64,000 nucleotides of DNA from JACOMY01 sp046233115 (GCA_046233115.1 JBJXHM010000003.1:310001-374000); one strand, 5' to 3'. Counted from the stretch's first letter, positions 33,633 through 42,632 are shown. The notes: generated by a model not told the origin, from the letters alone. Translations and numbers: made by a program.

Positions 33633-33662
33633 TTGAGAAGGGGCCACAAGGCCCCTTCTCAA
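33633..33662 (+). terminator. Terminator-like hairpin fused to a dispersed repeat
   Basis: TTGAGAAGGGGCC-ACAA-GGCCCCTTCTCAA: a perfect 13-bp stem 8 bp after the quinone oxidoreductase stop. The same stem sequence (TTGAGAAGGGG) occurs after ettA at 53277-53308, and both are followed at once by gcggcRccggcccgcacc. No T-run. Confidence 0.55.
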
Positions 33663-33664
33663 GG

Positions 33665-33758
33665 CGGCGCCGGCCCGCACCCCCGCCCGGCCACCCCCCG
33701 GCCACCCACGGAAGTATCCTGGAATTGGGCGGCCGGGCGGGGGTGCGGGCCGGCGCCG
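33665..33758. repeat. Perfect 28-bp GC-rich palindrome (repeat family)
   Basis: Arms 33665-33692 and 33731-33758 are perfect reverse complements over 28 bp with a 38-nt loop. A degenerate copy is at 26276-26350 and a half copy at 53309-53326. It sits between the quinone oxidoreductase and dienelactone hydrolase genes; nothing else is seen in 33625-33851. Confidence 0.75.
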
Positions 33759-33851
33759 TGCAATCCGAAAAAGTCACCAGGCGGAAGCGAATTCCAATGG
33801 AGCGAGAAGCGTTCTAGACTTGCCGCCACCTGCTCCACCCGAAGAGGACCT

Positions 33852-34547
33852 ATGACGATGCAGAAGACCCTGGCCGACAGTCTGCGTCTGGCCTCCGCCG
33901 ACAACCACGCCTTCACCTGCTACCGCAGCCGCCAGAGCGTCGGCGAGCCGCGCGCGGGCCTGATCGTCGTGCAGGAGATCTTCGGGGTGAACCGCCACAT
34001 CCGCGCCACCGCCGACCGCTATGCCGAGAGCGGCCTGCTGGTGCTGGCCCCCGCCCTCTTCGACCGCATCGAGCCCGGCATCGAGCTGACCTACCAGCCC
34101 GACGACATCGCCCGCGGCCGCGAATGCAAGGCCAAGGTGCCCTACGACCAGGCGACCGAGGACCTGGCCGCCTGCGTCGAGTGGCTGCGCGGCCGCAACC
34201 TGAAAGTCGGCGTGGTTGGCTTCTGCTGGGGCGGCGACCTGGCCTTTCTCTCGGCCCGCCTGCCGGGGGTCTCGGCCAGCGTCGCCTTCTACGGCGGCGG
34301 CATCGGCAACCTGGCCGCCGACAACCCGCCGCGCGGCCCGCTGCAGTACCACTTCGGCCTGGAGGACCAGGCGATCCCGGAAAGCGCACGCCAGGCCGCC
34401 TATGCCGCGGCCCCCAAGGCCGAAGTCTTCGAGTACCCGGCCGGCCACGGCTTCTGCTGCGACGAGCGCGGCAGCTACCACGCCGAGGCGGCCGCCGCCG
34501 CCTGGGAGCGCGCCCGGGCCTTCTTCGCCCGCCACCTCGGCGCCTGA
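33852..34547 (+). CDS. Dienelactone hydrolase family protein
   Basis: 231 aa alpha/beta hydrolase. Nucleophile Cys125 in GFCWGGD, acidic Glu171/Asp172 and His199 in PAGHGFCCDERGSYH form the Cys-Asp-His triad of dienelactone hydrolases; Glu42 in QEIFG is the conserved residue that positions the Cys. Start 33852 chosen with AGAGGA about 5 bp upstream; ATG at 33858 is an alternative. Likely cleaves a lactone or ester in aromatic breakdown, although no other ring-cleavage genes are near. Confidence 0.88.
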   Translation: MTMQKTLADSLRLASADNHAFTCYRSRQSVGEPRAGLIVVQEIFGVNRHIRATADRYAESGLLVLAPALFDRIEPGIELTYQPDDIARGRECKAKVPYDQATEDLAACVEWLRGRNLKVGVVGFCWGGDLAFLSARLPGVSASVAFYGGGIGNLAADNPPRGPLQYHFGLEDQAIPESARQAAYAAAPKAEVFEYPAGHGFCCDERGSYHAEAAAAAWERARAFFARHLGA

Positions 34548-34561
34548 CCCGGCCGCCGGCC

Positions 34562-35326
34562 ATGGCCGCCGACTACCTGCGGCTCTATGCCGGGCTGGAG
34601 CGGCTGCCGGTCGACGCGGTCGCGATCCTGCCGCTGGGGGCGGTGGAGACCCACGGGCCGCACCTGCCGCTGGGCACCGACAGCCTGATCGCCGAGGGGC
34701 TGCTGGACCGGGCGCTTGCGGATTGGGACGACGCGCCGGAAGGTCTGGTGCGGCTGCCGGCGCTCTGGCTCGGCGCCTCGGGCGAGCATGACCAGGGGCG
34801 CGGCACCCTGGCCTTGGAGGCCGAGGCGACCATCGCCGCGATCCAGGCGATCGGCGGGCAGCTCGCCGCTGCCGGCATCGGCCGCCTGCTGCTGTTCAAC
34901 GCCCACGGCGGCAATATCGCCGCCGGCCAGGTCGCGGCGCTCAACCTGCGCCGCCGCCACGGCATGCTGGTGGCCGCCGCCCACTGGCTCGACTTCGGCC
35001 TGCCGGAGGAACTGGCGGCTCCCGGCCTGCCGCAGGCCGACGTGCACGGCGGCTGGCTCGAGACCTCGCTGATGCTGGAGCTGCTGCCCGACGCGGTGCG
35101 CCGCGACCGCCTGGCCGACCGGCCCGCGACTGCCCCCGGCTCCAGCCTCTTTCCCGAGGGGCCGATCGCCTGGGGCTGGCGTACGACCGACCTCAGCGGC
35201 GAGACCTGGGCCGGTGCGCCGGAGCGGGCCGACCCGCTGATCGGCCGGCAGATCGCAGCGCAGGTCACCCGCGGCCTGCGCCAGCTCCTCACCGAGCTCT
35301 CAGCTGCGGACTGGCCCGCCACCTGA
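34562..35326 (+). CDS. Creatininase family amidohydrolase
   Basis: 254 aa. Metal ligands visible: Glu29, His31 and Asp40 in GAVETHGPHLPLGTD, plus GEHDQ (near 79-83), NAHGGN, and the Glu in DVHGGWLETSLML. The family includes creatininase and enzymes of pterin, F420 and mycofactocin pathways (MftE-like), so the substrate is open. 14 bp after the dienelactone hydrolase. Its last 27 bp overlap the convergent LysR gene. Confidence 0.88.
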   Translation: MAADYLRLYAGLERLPVDAVAILPLGAVETHGPHLPLGTDSLIAEGLLDRALADWDDAPEGLVRLPALWLGASGEHDQGRGTLALEAEATIAAIQAIGGQLAAAGIGRLLLFNAHGGNIAAGQVAALNLRRRHGMLVAAAHWLDFGLPEELAAPGLPQADVHGGWLETSLMLELLPDAVRRDRLADRPATAPGSSLFPEGPIAWGWRTTDLSGETWAGAPERADPLIGRQIAAQVTRGLRQLLTELSAADWPAT

Positions 35327-36232
35327 AGCCGTCGCCGCGGCCGCCTGCCGGCAGAAGCTTCGGAACCAGCGGTGCAGCGGCGCCTGGTGCAGCCGCGGCG
35401 GCCAGACCGCGATGAGGTCGAAGCCCGCGATCTCCAGCGGCGGCGGATAGACCGCCAGGTTGCGGTTCATCCCGGCGAAGAGACGCTCCGGCAGCACCGC
35501 CAGCAGGTCGGTCCGCTCCAGGATGGTGCCGGCCACCGCGAAGCTGGGGATCACCAGCCCGACCCGCCGCTTGCGGCCCTCCAGGGCCAGCGCAACGTCG
35601 GTCGGTCCGCTGAAGTCGCCGCGGTTGGGCGCTACCAGCAGGTGCTCGCAGGCACAGAAGGTCTCCAGGTCCAAGGCCTCCCCGGCGAGCGGGTGGTCGG
35701 CCCGGAGCGCGCAGAGATAGCGCTCGCTCAGCAGGGTCTGGGTGTGCAGGTTCGGCGGCGTGAACTCCTGGATGGTGAGCGCCAGGTCGACCTGGCCGGC
35801 GCGCATCTGCGGCCCCAGGGTGGCCGAGACCAGCGGCAGAGCCGCCAGCCGCACCCGCGGCGCCAGCGCCCGGAAGCGGCGGAACAGCGGCGTCAGCACC
35901 ACGTTCAGCGCGTAGTCCGAGGTCGCCACCGTGATCGTGCCCTCGGCCGCCGCCGGGTCGAAGTCCTCGGCCTCCAGTAGCTGCGCCAGGCCGGCCAGGG
36001 CGGCGCTCACCCTGGGCGCCAGCGCCTCGGCCCTCGGCGTCGGCGTGATGCCGCGCGACTCCCGGACGAAGAGGGGATCGTCGAAGAGGTCCCGCAGGCG
36101 TTGCAGCACGCCGCTCAGGCCCTGCTGGCTGAGCCCCAGCCGCTGTGCCGCACGGGTGACGCTACGCTCCTCCATCAGGGCCTCGAAGGAGAGCAGCAGA
36201 CGGGCATCGAGCCGTCCGATATCGCCAATCAC
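35300..36232 (-). CDS. LysR-family transcriptional regulator
   Basis: 310 aa with GTG start at 36232 (frame begins VIGDIGRLDARLLLSFEALMEERSVTRAAQRLGLSQQGLS). The winged HTH spans about 9-66 with the DDPLFVRESRGITPTPRAEAL motif; the substrate-binding domain follows (GTITVATSDYALNVVLTPLFRRF). Belongs to the NodD/PcpR-like subgroup. Divergent from the GST gene at 36386, which is its most likely target. The 3' end overlaps the creatininase gene. Confidence 0.88.
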   Translation of the reverse strand: MIGDIGRLDARLLLSFEALMEERSVTRAAQRLGLSQQGLSGVLQRLRDLFDDPLFVRESRGITPTPRAEALAPRVSAALAGLAQLLEAEDFDPAAAEGTITVATSDYALNVVLTPLFRRFRALAPRVRLAALPLVSATLGPQMRAGQVDLALTIQEFTPPNLHTQTLLSERYLCALRADHPLAGEALDLETFCACEHLLVAPNRGDFSGPTDVALALEGRKRRVGLVIPSFAVAGTILERTDLLAVLPERLFAGMNRNLAVYPPPLEIAGFDLIAVWPPRLHQAPLHRWFRSFCRQAAAATASGGGPVRS

Positions 36233-36385
36233 GGTAGCACCTACAAATGATATCTGTTGGATTTGTAGTGTTAAACTGTCGCAGTCTCCGGCTGCAAGCC
36301 CTGACGCCCGGCGCGAGCGATCTCGCCCGGCGGAATGGGCGGTCGCGGGGAGCAACCCCGCGCATCGGCAACCAGGGAGGACCCA

Positions 36386-37021
36386 ATGGAGATCTTTGCC
36401 GATCCGATCACGGTGAACTGCCGCAAGGTCTTGGCCGGACTGCAGCACCTGGAGGTGCCTTACGAGCTGAAGAAGGTCGACTATTTCAAGGGCGAGCAGA
36501 AGTCGGAGGCCTACAAGGCGATCAATCCCAACGCGGCGCTGCCGGCCATGCGCGACGGCGACCTGGTGCTGTGGGAATCCAACGCCATCCTGCAGTACGC
36601 CGCCGACAAGCACGGCCGGACCGAGAGCTATCCCAGCGACGCCGCCCAGCGCGCCGACGTGAACCGCTGGCTGCTGTGGGAGGCGGCGAACTGGTTTCCC
36701 TCCTGCTATGTCTACCTGGTCGAGAACTGCGTGAAGCCGCTGCTGGGCGGCGAGCCGGATCCGGCGATCCTCGAGGCCGAGGCCCCGCGTTTCCACACCC
36801 TGGCCGGAATCCTGGACGAGCGGCTCAGCCGGCAGGACTGGCTCTGCGGTGCCTCGCCCACCATCGCAGACATCGCGGTGGCGGCACCGATGCACCTCCA
36901 TGCCTGGGCCAAGCTGCCGTTGGACCGTCACCCCAACCTGGTGGCCTGGATGCGCGATCGCGTCGAGGCCCTGCCGGCCTGGAAAGCGACCCATGTCGGC
37001 GAAGGTTTCACCCTGAACTGA
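36386..37021 (+). CDS. Glutathione S-transferase family protein
   Basis: 211 aa. N-terminal thioredoxin-like domain with ITVNCRKVLAGLQHLEVPYELKKVDY, cis-Pro segment NPNAALPAMRDGDLVLWESNAILQY; C-terminal helical domain with SPTIADIAVAAPMHL. Start 36386 follows GGGAGG. Conjugates glutathione to electrophiles or acts as a peroxidase. Divergent from the LysR gene and 13 bp before the CmcJ/NvfI-like gene. Confidence 0.88.
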   Translation: MEIFADPITVNCRKVLAGLQHLEVPYELKKVDYFKGEQKSEAYKAINPNAALPAMRDGDLVLWESNAILQYAADKHGRTESYPSDAAQRADVNRWLLWEAANWFPSCYVYLVENCVKPLLGGEPDPAILEAEAPRFHTLAGILDERLSRQDWLCGASPTIADIAVAAPMHLHAWAKLPLDRHPNLVAWMRDRVEALPAWKATHVGEGFTLN

Positions 37022-37034
37022 GGAGCCTGGTACG

Positions 37035-37877
37035 ATGAGCGAGGCGAAAGCCCTCGAACCCGACAGCGCCGCCAGCGTGCGGGCGCCGCTCTGCTACTCG
37101 GTCGATAACGGCCGGCCCATCGAATACTACTTCTATGAGCCGGACCCTGACGACCCGCGCAATCCCTCCGGGACCGACTCGCAGGAGATGGCGATCGCGG
37201 ACGCATGGCCGATCGCAGACAGCCTTTCCCTCGACCGGGAGGGCTTCGAGATCAAGGACTTCGCCTCGCCCTTCGACGCCTTCGACGACGACGAGGCGAT
37301 CCGCCGGCAGTTCTATCGGGAGGTGGTGGACTTCGTGCGCCAGCACACCGGCGCGCGCCAGGTCGCGGTCTTCGACCACACCATCCGCAAGCGCATGTCG
37401 ACCGACCTGAAGGACCAGACCGTGATCCAGCGGCCGGCCGTGCTGCTGGTGCACAGCGACTACACGCCGAAGTCTGGGCCGCAGCGGGTGCGTGACATCA
37501 TGGGCGAGGCGGCGGAGGGGCTGCTGACCCGCCGGGTCGCCTTCTACAACGTCTGGAAGCCGCTCTACGAGCGGGTCGAGGAGCTGCCGCTGGCGCTCTG
37601 CGATGCCACCTCCGCGGAGGAGGCCGACATGATCAAGATGAACCTGCGATACCGCGAGCGCATGGGCGAGATCTTCGTCATGCGGCACAGCCCGCAGCAC
37701 CGCTGGTACTACTTCCCGAAGATGCGTCCCGACCAGGCCTTGCTGCTGAAGACCTACGACAGCGAGACCGACGGCCGGGCCCGTTTCGTCGGCCACACCG
37801 CCTTCGAGGATCCCACGACGCCGCCCGATGCGCCGAAGCGCCAGAGTATCGAGCTGCGCACCATGGCCTTCTTCTAG
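37035..37877 (+). CDS. CmcJ/NvfI-family (AsaB-like) Fe/2-oxoglutarate-type oxygenase
   Basis: 280 aa. Matches the CmcJ/NvfI/AsaB pattern: VAVFDHTIRKR near 110-120, LVHSDYTP (His-x-Asp, likely metal ligands) near 137-144, NVWKPLYERVEELPLALCDATS near 173-194, and the closing RQSIELRTMAFF. Members hydroxylate or methylate secondary metabolites in fungi; bacterial members are mostly untested. Probably cotranscribed with the GST gene upstream (13-bp gap). Confidence 0.75.
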   Translation: MSEAKALEPDSAASVRAPLCYSVDNGRPIEYYFYEPDPDDPRNPSGTDSQEMAIADAWPIADSLSLDREGFEIKDFASPFDAFDDDEAIRRQFYREVVDFVRQHTGARQVAVFDHTIRKRMSTDLKDQTVIQRPAVLLVHSDYTPKSGPQRVRDIMGEAAEGLLTRRVAFYNVWKPLYERVEELPLALCDATSAEEADMIKMNLRYRERMGEIFVMRHSPQHRWYYFPKMRPDQALLLKTYDSETDGRARFVGHTAFEDPTTPPDAPKRQSIELRTMAFF

Positions 37878-38007
37878 AGACCGCATCGATCCCGCAGGGT
37901 ATCGTCATACAAAGGCCGCAAGCCGGCCGCAGGGTCAGCCGTGGCCGGCCGCGGCGACCAGCGAGCGGCCGGCCCGACGTTTCACAGCCCAAACGTGGGA
38001 GAGATCC

Positions 38008-38547
38008 ATGTTTCGTTTTCCTTGGCGTACCGCCGCTGTCGGCCTCGGCTTCTGCCTTGTGGCCGCCGGGGCGGCCCTCGCCGACGAACCCCTGAAGGCC
38101 ACCTCGGAACTGCACAATACGGACGGCCAGACCGTCGGCTTCGTGACCCTGGAGCAGACGCCATCCGGCATCGTCCACCTCAAGGCGGAGTTCGATGGCC
38201 TCCCCCCCGGCGATCATGCCTTCCACATCCACACCAACGGCACCTGCGCGCCCGACTTCAAGGCCGCCGGCGGCCACTACGCACCGCGTGAGCACGCCCA
38301 CGGCATCGACGATCCCAAGGGACCGCACGCGGGCGACATGCCGAACATCCACATGCCGGACTCCGGCATTCTGACCATCGAGTATTTCCTCGATGCCGTG
38401 ACTCTGGAGACGGGCAAGACCGGTTCGCTCTTCAAGGAGGGTGGTACCGCCTTCGTGGTCCACGACGGCATCGACGACTACGTCTCGCAGCCGGCCGGCG
38501 ACGCTGGCAACCGCATCGCCTGCGGCGTCATTGAGGCCGCCCGCTAA
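38008..38547 (+). CDS. sodC: Periplasmic Cu,Zn superoxide dismutase
   Basis: 179 aa. Signal peptide 1-25 (cleavage after ALA). Copper ligands His73, His75, His90 (bridging) and His152; zinc ligands include His90, His107 and Asp110; a disulphide Cys80-Cys172 is expected. Motifs HAFHIHTNGTCAPDFKAAGGHY and VVHDGIDDYVSQPAGDAGNRIACGVI are canonical. Converts superoxide to peroxide and oxygen in the periplasm. The 130 bp upstream (37878-38007) hold its promoter. Confidence 0.93.
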   Translation: MFRFPWRTAAVGLGFCLVAAGAALADEPLKATSELHNTDGQTVGFVTLEQTPSGIVHLKAEFDGLPPGDHAFHIHTNGTCAPDFKAAGGHYAPREHAHGIDDPKGPHAGDMPNIHMPDSGILTIEYFLDAVTLETGKTGSLFKEGGTAFVVHDGIDDYVSQPAGDAGNRIACGVIEAAR

Positions 38548-38572
38548 GACTCGATCTGGAGCCAGCCAAGGG

Positions 38573-38602
38573 AACGGGCCTGCCGGTGGCAGGCCCGTTT
38601 TG
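38573..38602. terminator. Bidirectional rho-independent terminator
   Basis: AACGGGCCTGCC-GGT-GGCAGGCCCGTT, a perfect 12-bp stem followed by TT on the plus strand, and preceded by AAGGG on the other. It lies in the 57-bp gap between convergent sodC and the GFA gene and can serve both. Confidence 0.8.
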
Positions 38603-38604
38603 CG

Positions 38605-39003
38605 TCAGCCCTCCTCGGAGCCGTGCGGGTACTTCGGCAGGTCGTCGGCCAGCTCGACCCAGGACACCTTCTCGGCGTGATGCACGTGGAACTCCGGCCG
38701 GAAATCCGAGGAGTCCTTCAGAGTCGCGGCATAGAGGTGGATCTCGTCGGGAAAGGCCTTGCTCTCGTAGGCGATCGGCGTGCCGCAACTGGCGCAGAAG
38801 GAGCGCCGCACACCCGGCGAGGAGCGATAGACCTTGGGCGGATCGCCGGTGTAGGTCAGTGCCTCCTTCGGAACTCCGAAGAAGGTGGTGAAGGCCGACG
38901 CGGTGGCCCGACGGCAGCTCTCGCAGTGGCAGTGGCCGCGCCAGTTCTCCGGCCCCTCGTAGCTGTAGGTGACGGCCCCGCAGAGACAGTGTCCTTCCTT
39001 CAT
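38605..39003 (-). CDS. GFA-family (glutathione-dependent formaldehyde-activating-like) zinc protein
   Basis: 132 aa with the zinc cysteines HCLCGAVTY, HCHCESCRR and CASCGTP characteristic of the GFA/CENP-V fold. Family members bind S-hydroxymethylglutathione or other thiol adducts; most are uncharacterised. Start 39003 (MKEGHCLCG) follows GAAGGAGATC. Shares a terminator with sodC. Confidence 0.85.
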   Translation of the reverse strand: MKEGHCLCGAVTYSYEGPENWRGHCHCESCRRATASAFTTFFGVPKEALTYTGDPPKVYRSSPGVRRSFCASCGTPIAYESKAFPDEIHLYAATLKDSSDFRPEFHVHHAEKVSWVELADDLPKYPHGSEEG

Positions 39004-39172
39004 GACATGATCTCCTTCGCAATGACGGCAGCAGCCTGTTGTCGAGGGTCTCTGCGACCCAATGCGGCAAAGCCCCGCCCCCTTCCCAGAGCTTCGCAGG
39101 CTCTTGGCCCGAAAGCGGGAATGCTGCCAGAGTGATCGACAGAGAACAGCCAATCGCGTCGGGAGGCGCCAG

Positions 39173-39799
39173 ATGATTCTGATCGGACAGTACGATTCAC
39201 CCTTCGTGCGCCGCGTGGCCATCGCCCTCAAGCTCTATGGCCTGCCCTATGAGCACTGGCCCTGGTCGACCTTCGGTGACGCCGACAAGCTGCGGCAGTT
39301 CAACCCGCTGATGCGGGTGCCGACCCTGGTCCTGGGCGAGGGCGTGACCCTGGTCGAGAGCGCGGCCATCCTCGACTATCTGGACGACCTGGTCGGCGAG
39401 GAGCGGGCGATGATCGCCCCGCGCGGGGCGGAGCGGCGCGCCGCCCTCCGGGTCGCGGCCTTGGCCAGTGGCGCCGGCGACAAGGGCGTCAGCCTGCTCT
39501 ACGAGGCAGTCCTGCGCGATCAGACCTCGGAGATCTGGGTCACCCGCTGCCGCCAGCAGATCGCCTCGGTCCTGGAGCTGCTGGAGAAGGAGATGGGCGC
39601 CGGCCCCTACTGGTTCGGCGACAGCCTCGGCCACGCCGACATCGCCATCACCTGCGTCCTGCGCTTCCTCGGCGAGGCCCACCCGGATCTGGTCGAAGAG
39701 ACCCACTGCCCGAAGCTGAAGGCGCTGGCCGCGCGTTGCGAGGCCATGGAGGTCTTCCAGGAGATCCAGCAGCCACTGAAGGGACCGGGCGGCAAGTAG
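39173..39799 (+). CDS. Glutathione S-transferase family protein
   Basis: 208 aa. IGQYDSPFVRRVAIALKLYGLPYEHWPW at the N terminus and ESAAILDYLDDL in the thioredoxin-like domain; the C-terminal domain includes SLGHADIAITCVLRFLGEAHP. Start chosen at 39173 after GGGAGG. Convergent with the next GST gene, with only 4 bp between stops. Confidence 0.88.
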   Translation: MILIGQYDSPFVRRVAIALKLYGLPYEHWPWSTFGDADKLRQFNPLMRVPTLVLGEGVTLVESAAILDYLDDLVGEERAMIAPRGAERRAALRVAALASGAGDKGVSLLYEAVLRDQTSEIWVTRCRQQIASVLELLEKEMGAGPYWFGDSLGHADIAITCVLRFLGEAHPDLVEETHCPKLKALAARCEAMEVFQEIQQPLKGPGGK

Positions 39800-39803
39800 C
39801 CTG

Positions 39804-40412
39804 TCAAGCTACCGGCACGCTCGCCGGCATGGCGACGAAGCCGGGCAGGGCCTCGATCCGGCCGAGCCAGGCGCGCAACGCGGGATAGGGCTCGAGGCTG
39901 ATGCCGCCCTCGGGAGCGTGGGCGATGTAGGTGTAGCAGGCGATGTCGGCGATGGTCGGGCCCTCGCCGGTCAGGAAGGGCTGTGTCGCCAGCAGGTCCT
40001 CCATGACCGAAAAGATGCGTGCGCTGATCGCCTTGGCCCGCTCCACGTCGACCGCCCCGCCGAAGACCGCTGCCACCCGCGCCAGGACCGGCCCCTGGGC
40101 GATCTCACAGGCCGCCACCGAGAGCCAGCGCTGGATCTCCGCGCGCTTCAGCGTGTCGGAGGGGTACCAGCTTTCCGGCGCATAGCGCTCCGCCAGGTAG
40201 ACCAAGCTGGCCAGCGAATCGGGGATCACATGACCCTCGTCCTCCAGCACCGGTACCTGTCCCAAGGGGTTGAGCTTCAGGAAGTCAGGGGCTTGGTTCT
40301 CTCCCTTCCTGAGGCTCACCTCGACCAGTTCCACCGGCCGACCGATCAGCGACAGAAAGAGTTCCACGCGGTGAGAGTTACCTGAGAAGGGCGCGCAGTA
40401 GAGCCGAATCAT
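39804..40412 (-). CDS. Glutathione S-transferase family protein
   Basis: 202 aa beginning MIRLYCAPFSGNSHRVELFLSLIGRPVELVEVSL; cis-Pro region LNPLGQVPVLEDEGHVIPDSLASLVYLAERY; C-terminal GEGPTIADIACYTYIAHAPEG. A longer upstream frame lacks GST homology, so the ATG at 40412 is used. Third GST in about 4 kb, suggesting a detoxification-rich neighbourhood. Confidence 0.88.
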   Translation of the reverse strand: MIRLYCAPFSGNSHRVELFLSLIGRPVELVEVSLRKGENQAPDFLKLNPLGQVPVLEDEGHVIPDSLASLVYLAERYAPESWYPSDTLKRAEIQRWLSVAACEIAQGPVLARVAAVFGGAVDVERAKAISARIFSVMEDLLATQPFLTGEGPTIADIACYTYIAHAPEGGISLEPYPALRAWLGRIEALPGFVAMPASVPVA

Positions 40413-40610
40413 ACTATCCTCATTGTGCTTGAGCGCTGGTGATGCACTCACACGGCAAGATGGCATCCTATCGTCGCATTGAAAATCCGTCATCTTCGAG
40501 GAAGGCTACGGGCACGGTCTCGCCCGCCGTTGCCCTAGCGGACCTGCCACGAGCAGGCGCACTTGCGATGGTGCTCCGGACATGGTTTCTATCGAGGCAG
40601 TCTTTCCGGG

Positions 40611-40686
40611 GGGCCCGTAGTTCAGCGGTCAGAACGCGCCGCTCATAACGGTGTTGTCGCAGGTTCGAATCCTGCCGGGCCCACCA
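40611..40686 (+). tRNA. tRNA with CAU anticodon (Ile-lysidine or Met)
   Basis: 76-nt cloverleaf: acceptor GGGCCCG/CGGGCCC, D stem GTTC/GAAC, anticodon stem CGCCG/CGGTG with loop CTCATAA (anticodon CAT), T arm GCAGG-TTCGAAT-CCTGC, and encoded CCA. The GGGCCCG acceptor resembles alphaproteobacterial tRNA-Ile(CAU), which is modified to lysidine, more than elongator tRNA-Met; it is not the initiator, whose first pair is mismatched. Identity between Ile2 and Met is not certain. Confidence 0.9.
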
Positions 40687-40758
40687 GTTTTGGCGGCAGT
40701 GTCGGCTTGCGGCCGGCGGCTGCACTGCCAGGACAGAGACGAACGGGGGACGGGCGGT

Positions 40759-42615
40759 TTGTCCAAGGCGAAGACCTCTCTCACCGTGGCAGCGCTCGGC
40801 ATCGTGTTCGGCGATATCGGGACCTCGCCGCTCTACTCGTTCCGCGAGGCAGCGACGGCGGCCGGGGCCGCCCACCCCGAGGCCCAGATCTACGGCGTCC
40901 TCTCGCTGATCCTCTGGACCGTCACGCTTTCCGTCTCCTTCAAGTACGTCGGCCTGGTGCTCAGGGTGAACAATGAGGGCGAAGGCGGCATCCTGGCGCT
41001 CTCCACCCTCTTGGGCCTGCACCAGCGCAACGACCCGCGTGGGCGCTTCCTGCTGTTCTTCGCGCTGCTGGGCGCGGCCATGCTGTTCGGCGACGGGGTC
41101 ATCACCCCCGCCATTTCGGTCCTGAGCGCGGTCGAGGGGCTGGAGATTGCCGCCCCCTCGATCGCGCACTTCGTGCTGCCGCTGACGGTGCTGATCTTGC
41201 TGATCCTCTTCCGCCTGCAGAAGGCCGGCACGCACCAGATCGGCAAGCTCTTCGGGCCGACCATGATGGCCTGGTTCGTGGTGCTGGGAGCACTGGGCGC
41301 ACTCTCCATCGTCCGCCGGCCGGAGATCCTGCTGGCGGTCGATCCGCACCACGGCCTCTGGCTGCTGTTCAATCACCCGGACCACGCCGCCATGATCCTG
41401 GCCGCGGTCTTCCTCACCATCACCGGCGGCGAGGCGCTCTATGCCGATCTCGGTAGCTTCGGCCGGCCGGCGATCGCGCGGGCCTGGTTCCTGGTGGCCA
41501 TGCCGGGCCTGCTGCTGAACTACTTCGGCCAGGGCGCCCTGCTGCTGGAGGACCCCACCGCGATCCGCAACCCCTTCTTCCTGCTGGCACCGGAGTTCCT
41601 GCGGCTCCCGCTGGTGGTGCTGGCCGCAGCGGCGACCATCATCGCCTCGCAGGCCGTCATTACCGGGGTCTTCGCGCTGGCCCGCCAGGCTATGCAGGTC
41701 GACCTGCTGGTCGGACTGCGCGTGATCCACACCACCGAAGAGCATGAGTCCCACGTCTACCTGCCGACGGTGAACTGGCTGCTGGCGCTGCTATCGATCG
41801 CCGCGGTCCTGGGCTTCCGCAGCTCCGACAACCTGGCCGACGCCTACGGCATGGCGGTGGCCACCGCGATGATCACCACCACCCTGCTCTTCGTGGCGGC
41901 GCTGATCCACCTGGAGAAGCTCGGCAAGCCGGCAGCCTGGGGCATCGGCCTGCTGCTGCTGACCATCGACCTGATCTACTTCGTCCCCAACCTGACCAAG
42001 CTCGCCACCGGCGGCTGGCTACCGATCTCGCTGGCCACGGTGGCGATGATCGTGATGCTGTCCTGGCGGGTCGGGATCCGCCGCAGCCTCAGGGCGCGCC
42101 GCACGGCACCGCCGCTGGGCAACTTCGCGCTGGCGCTGCAGAAGCGCGAGCCCAATGCCGCCAACTGGGCGGTGTTCCTGACCCGCGGCGGCGACCTGAT
42201 CCCCGAGCCGCTGGCCAACATGGACCGCCTGCTGGGTACGGTCTTCCCCGGCCTGGTCATGGTCTCGGTCCGGGTGGTCGGGCGCCCCAGAGTGCCGCCC
42301 GAGCACCGCCTGCTCTATCACTGGGTGGGAGAGCGGGTGCTGCGACTGGAGGTGCATGTCGGCTACATGCAGTCGATCTCGCTGCCCTCGCTGATCGGGC
42401 CGGTGCTGCAAGAGCAGGGCCTGAAGCCCGAGACCATGGTCTACGTGGTCGGCCACGAGCGCCCGCTGCCGCCGAAGCGCTGGCGCCGGCCGCAAGACCT
42501 GCTGCTCAGCCTCTTCTGCTTCCTGGTGCGCAACGCCGAGCGCCGCAACGACAACTTCGACCTGCCGCCGCGCCGCACCCTGCTGATCGGCTATTCGATC
42601 CCGCTGGACGAGTGA
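40759..42615 (+). CDS. kup: Kup-type potassium uptake protein
   Basis: 618 aa. The frame runs back into the tRNA, so the start is taken as TTG at 40759, preceded by GGGGGA and giving the usual N terminus SKAKTSLTVAALGIVFGDIGTSPLYSFREA. About 12 membrane helices, with GGEALYADLGSFG and NEGEGGILAL as family motifs; a cytoplasmic C-terminal domain of about 150 residues follows. H+-coupled K+ import across the inner membrane. Convergent with the deacetylase gene (17 bp). Confidence 0.9.
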   Translation: MSKAKTSLTVAALGIVFGDIGTSPLYSFREAATAAGAAHPEAQIYGVLSLILWTVTLSVSFKYVGLVLRVNNEGEGGILALSTLLGLHQRNDPRGRFLLFFALLGAAMLFGDGVITPAISVLSAVEGLEIAAPSIAHFVLPLTVLILLILFRLQKAGTHQIGKLFGPTMMAWFVVLGALGALSIVRRPEILLAVDPHHGLWLLFNHPDHAAMILAAVFLTITGGEALYADLGSFGRPAIARAWFLVAMPGLLLNYFGQGALLLEDPTAIRNPFFLLAPEFLRLPLVVLAAAATIIASQAVITGVFALARQAMQVDLLVGLRVIHTTEEHESHVYLPTVNWLLALLSIAAVLGFRSSDNLADAYGMAVATAMITTTLLFVAALIHLEKLGKPAAWGIGLLLLTIDLIYFVPNLTKLATGGWLPISLATVAMIVMLSWRVGIRRSLRARRTAPPLGNFALALQKREPNAANWAVFLTRGGDLIPEPLANMDRLLGTVFPGLVMVSVRVVGRPRVPPEHRLLYHWVGERVLRLEVHVGYMQSISLPSLIGPVLQEQGLKPETMVYVVGHERPLPPKRWRRPQDLLLSLFCFLVRNAERRNDNFDLPPRRTLLIGYSIPLDE

Positions 42616-42632
42616 ACAAACCAAACGAGCGA

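Noticed and set aside
40651..40758. N-terminal extension of Kup into the tRNA gene
   Set aside because: The extra 36 codons overlap the 3' part of the tRNA and have no homology; TTG at 40759 has a ribosome-binding site and gives the family N terminus.
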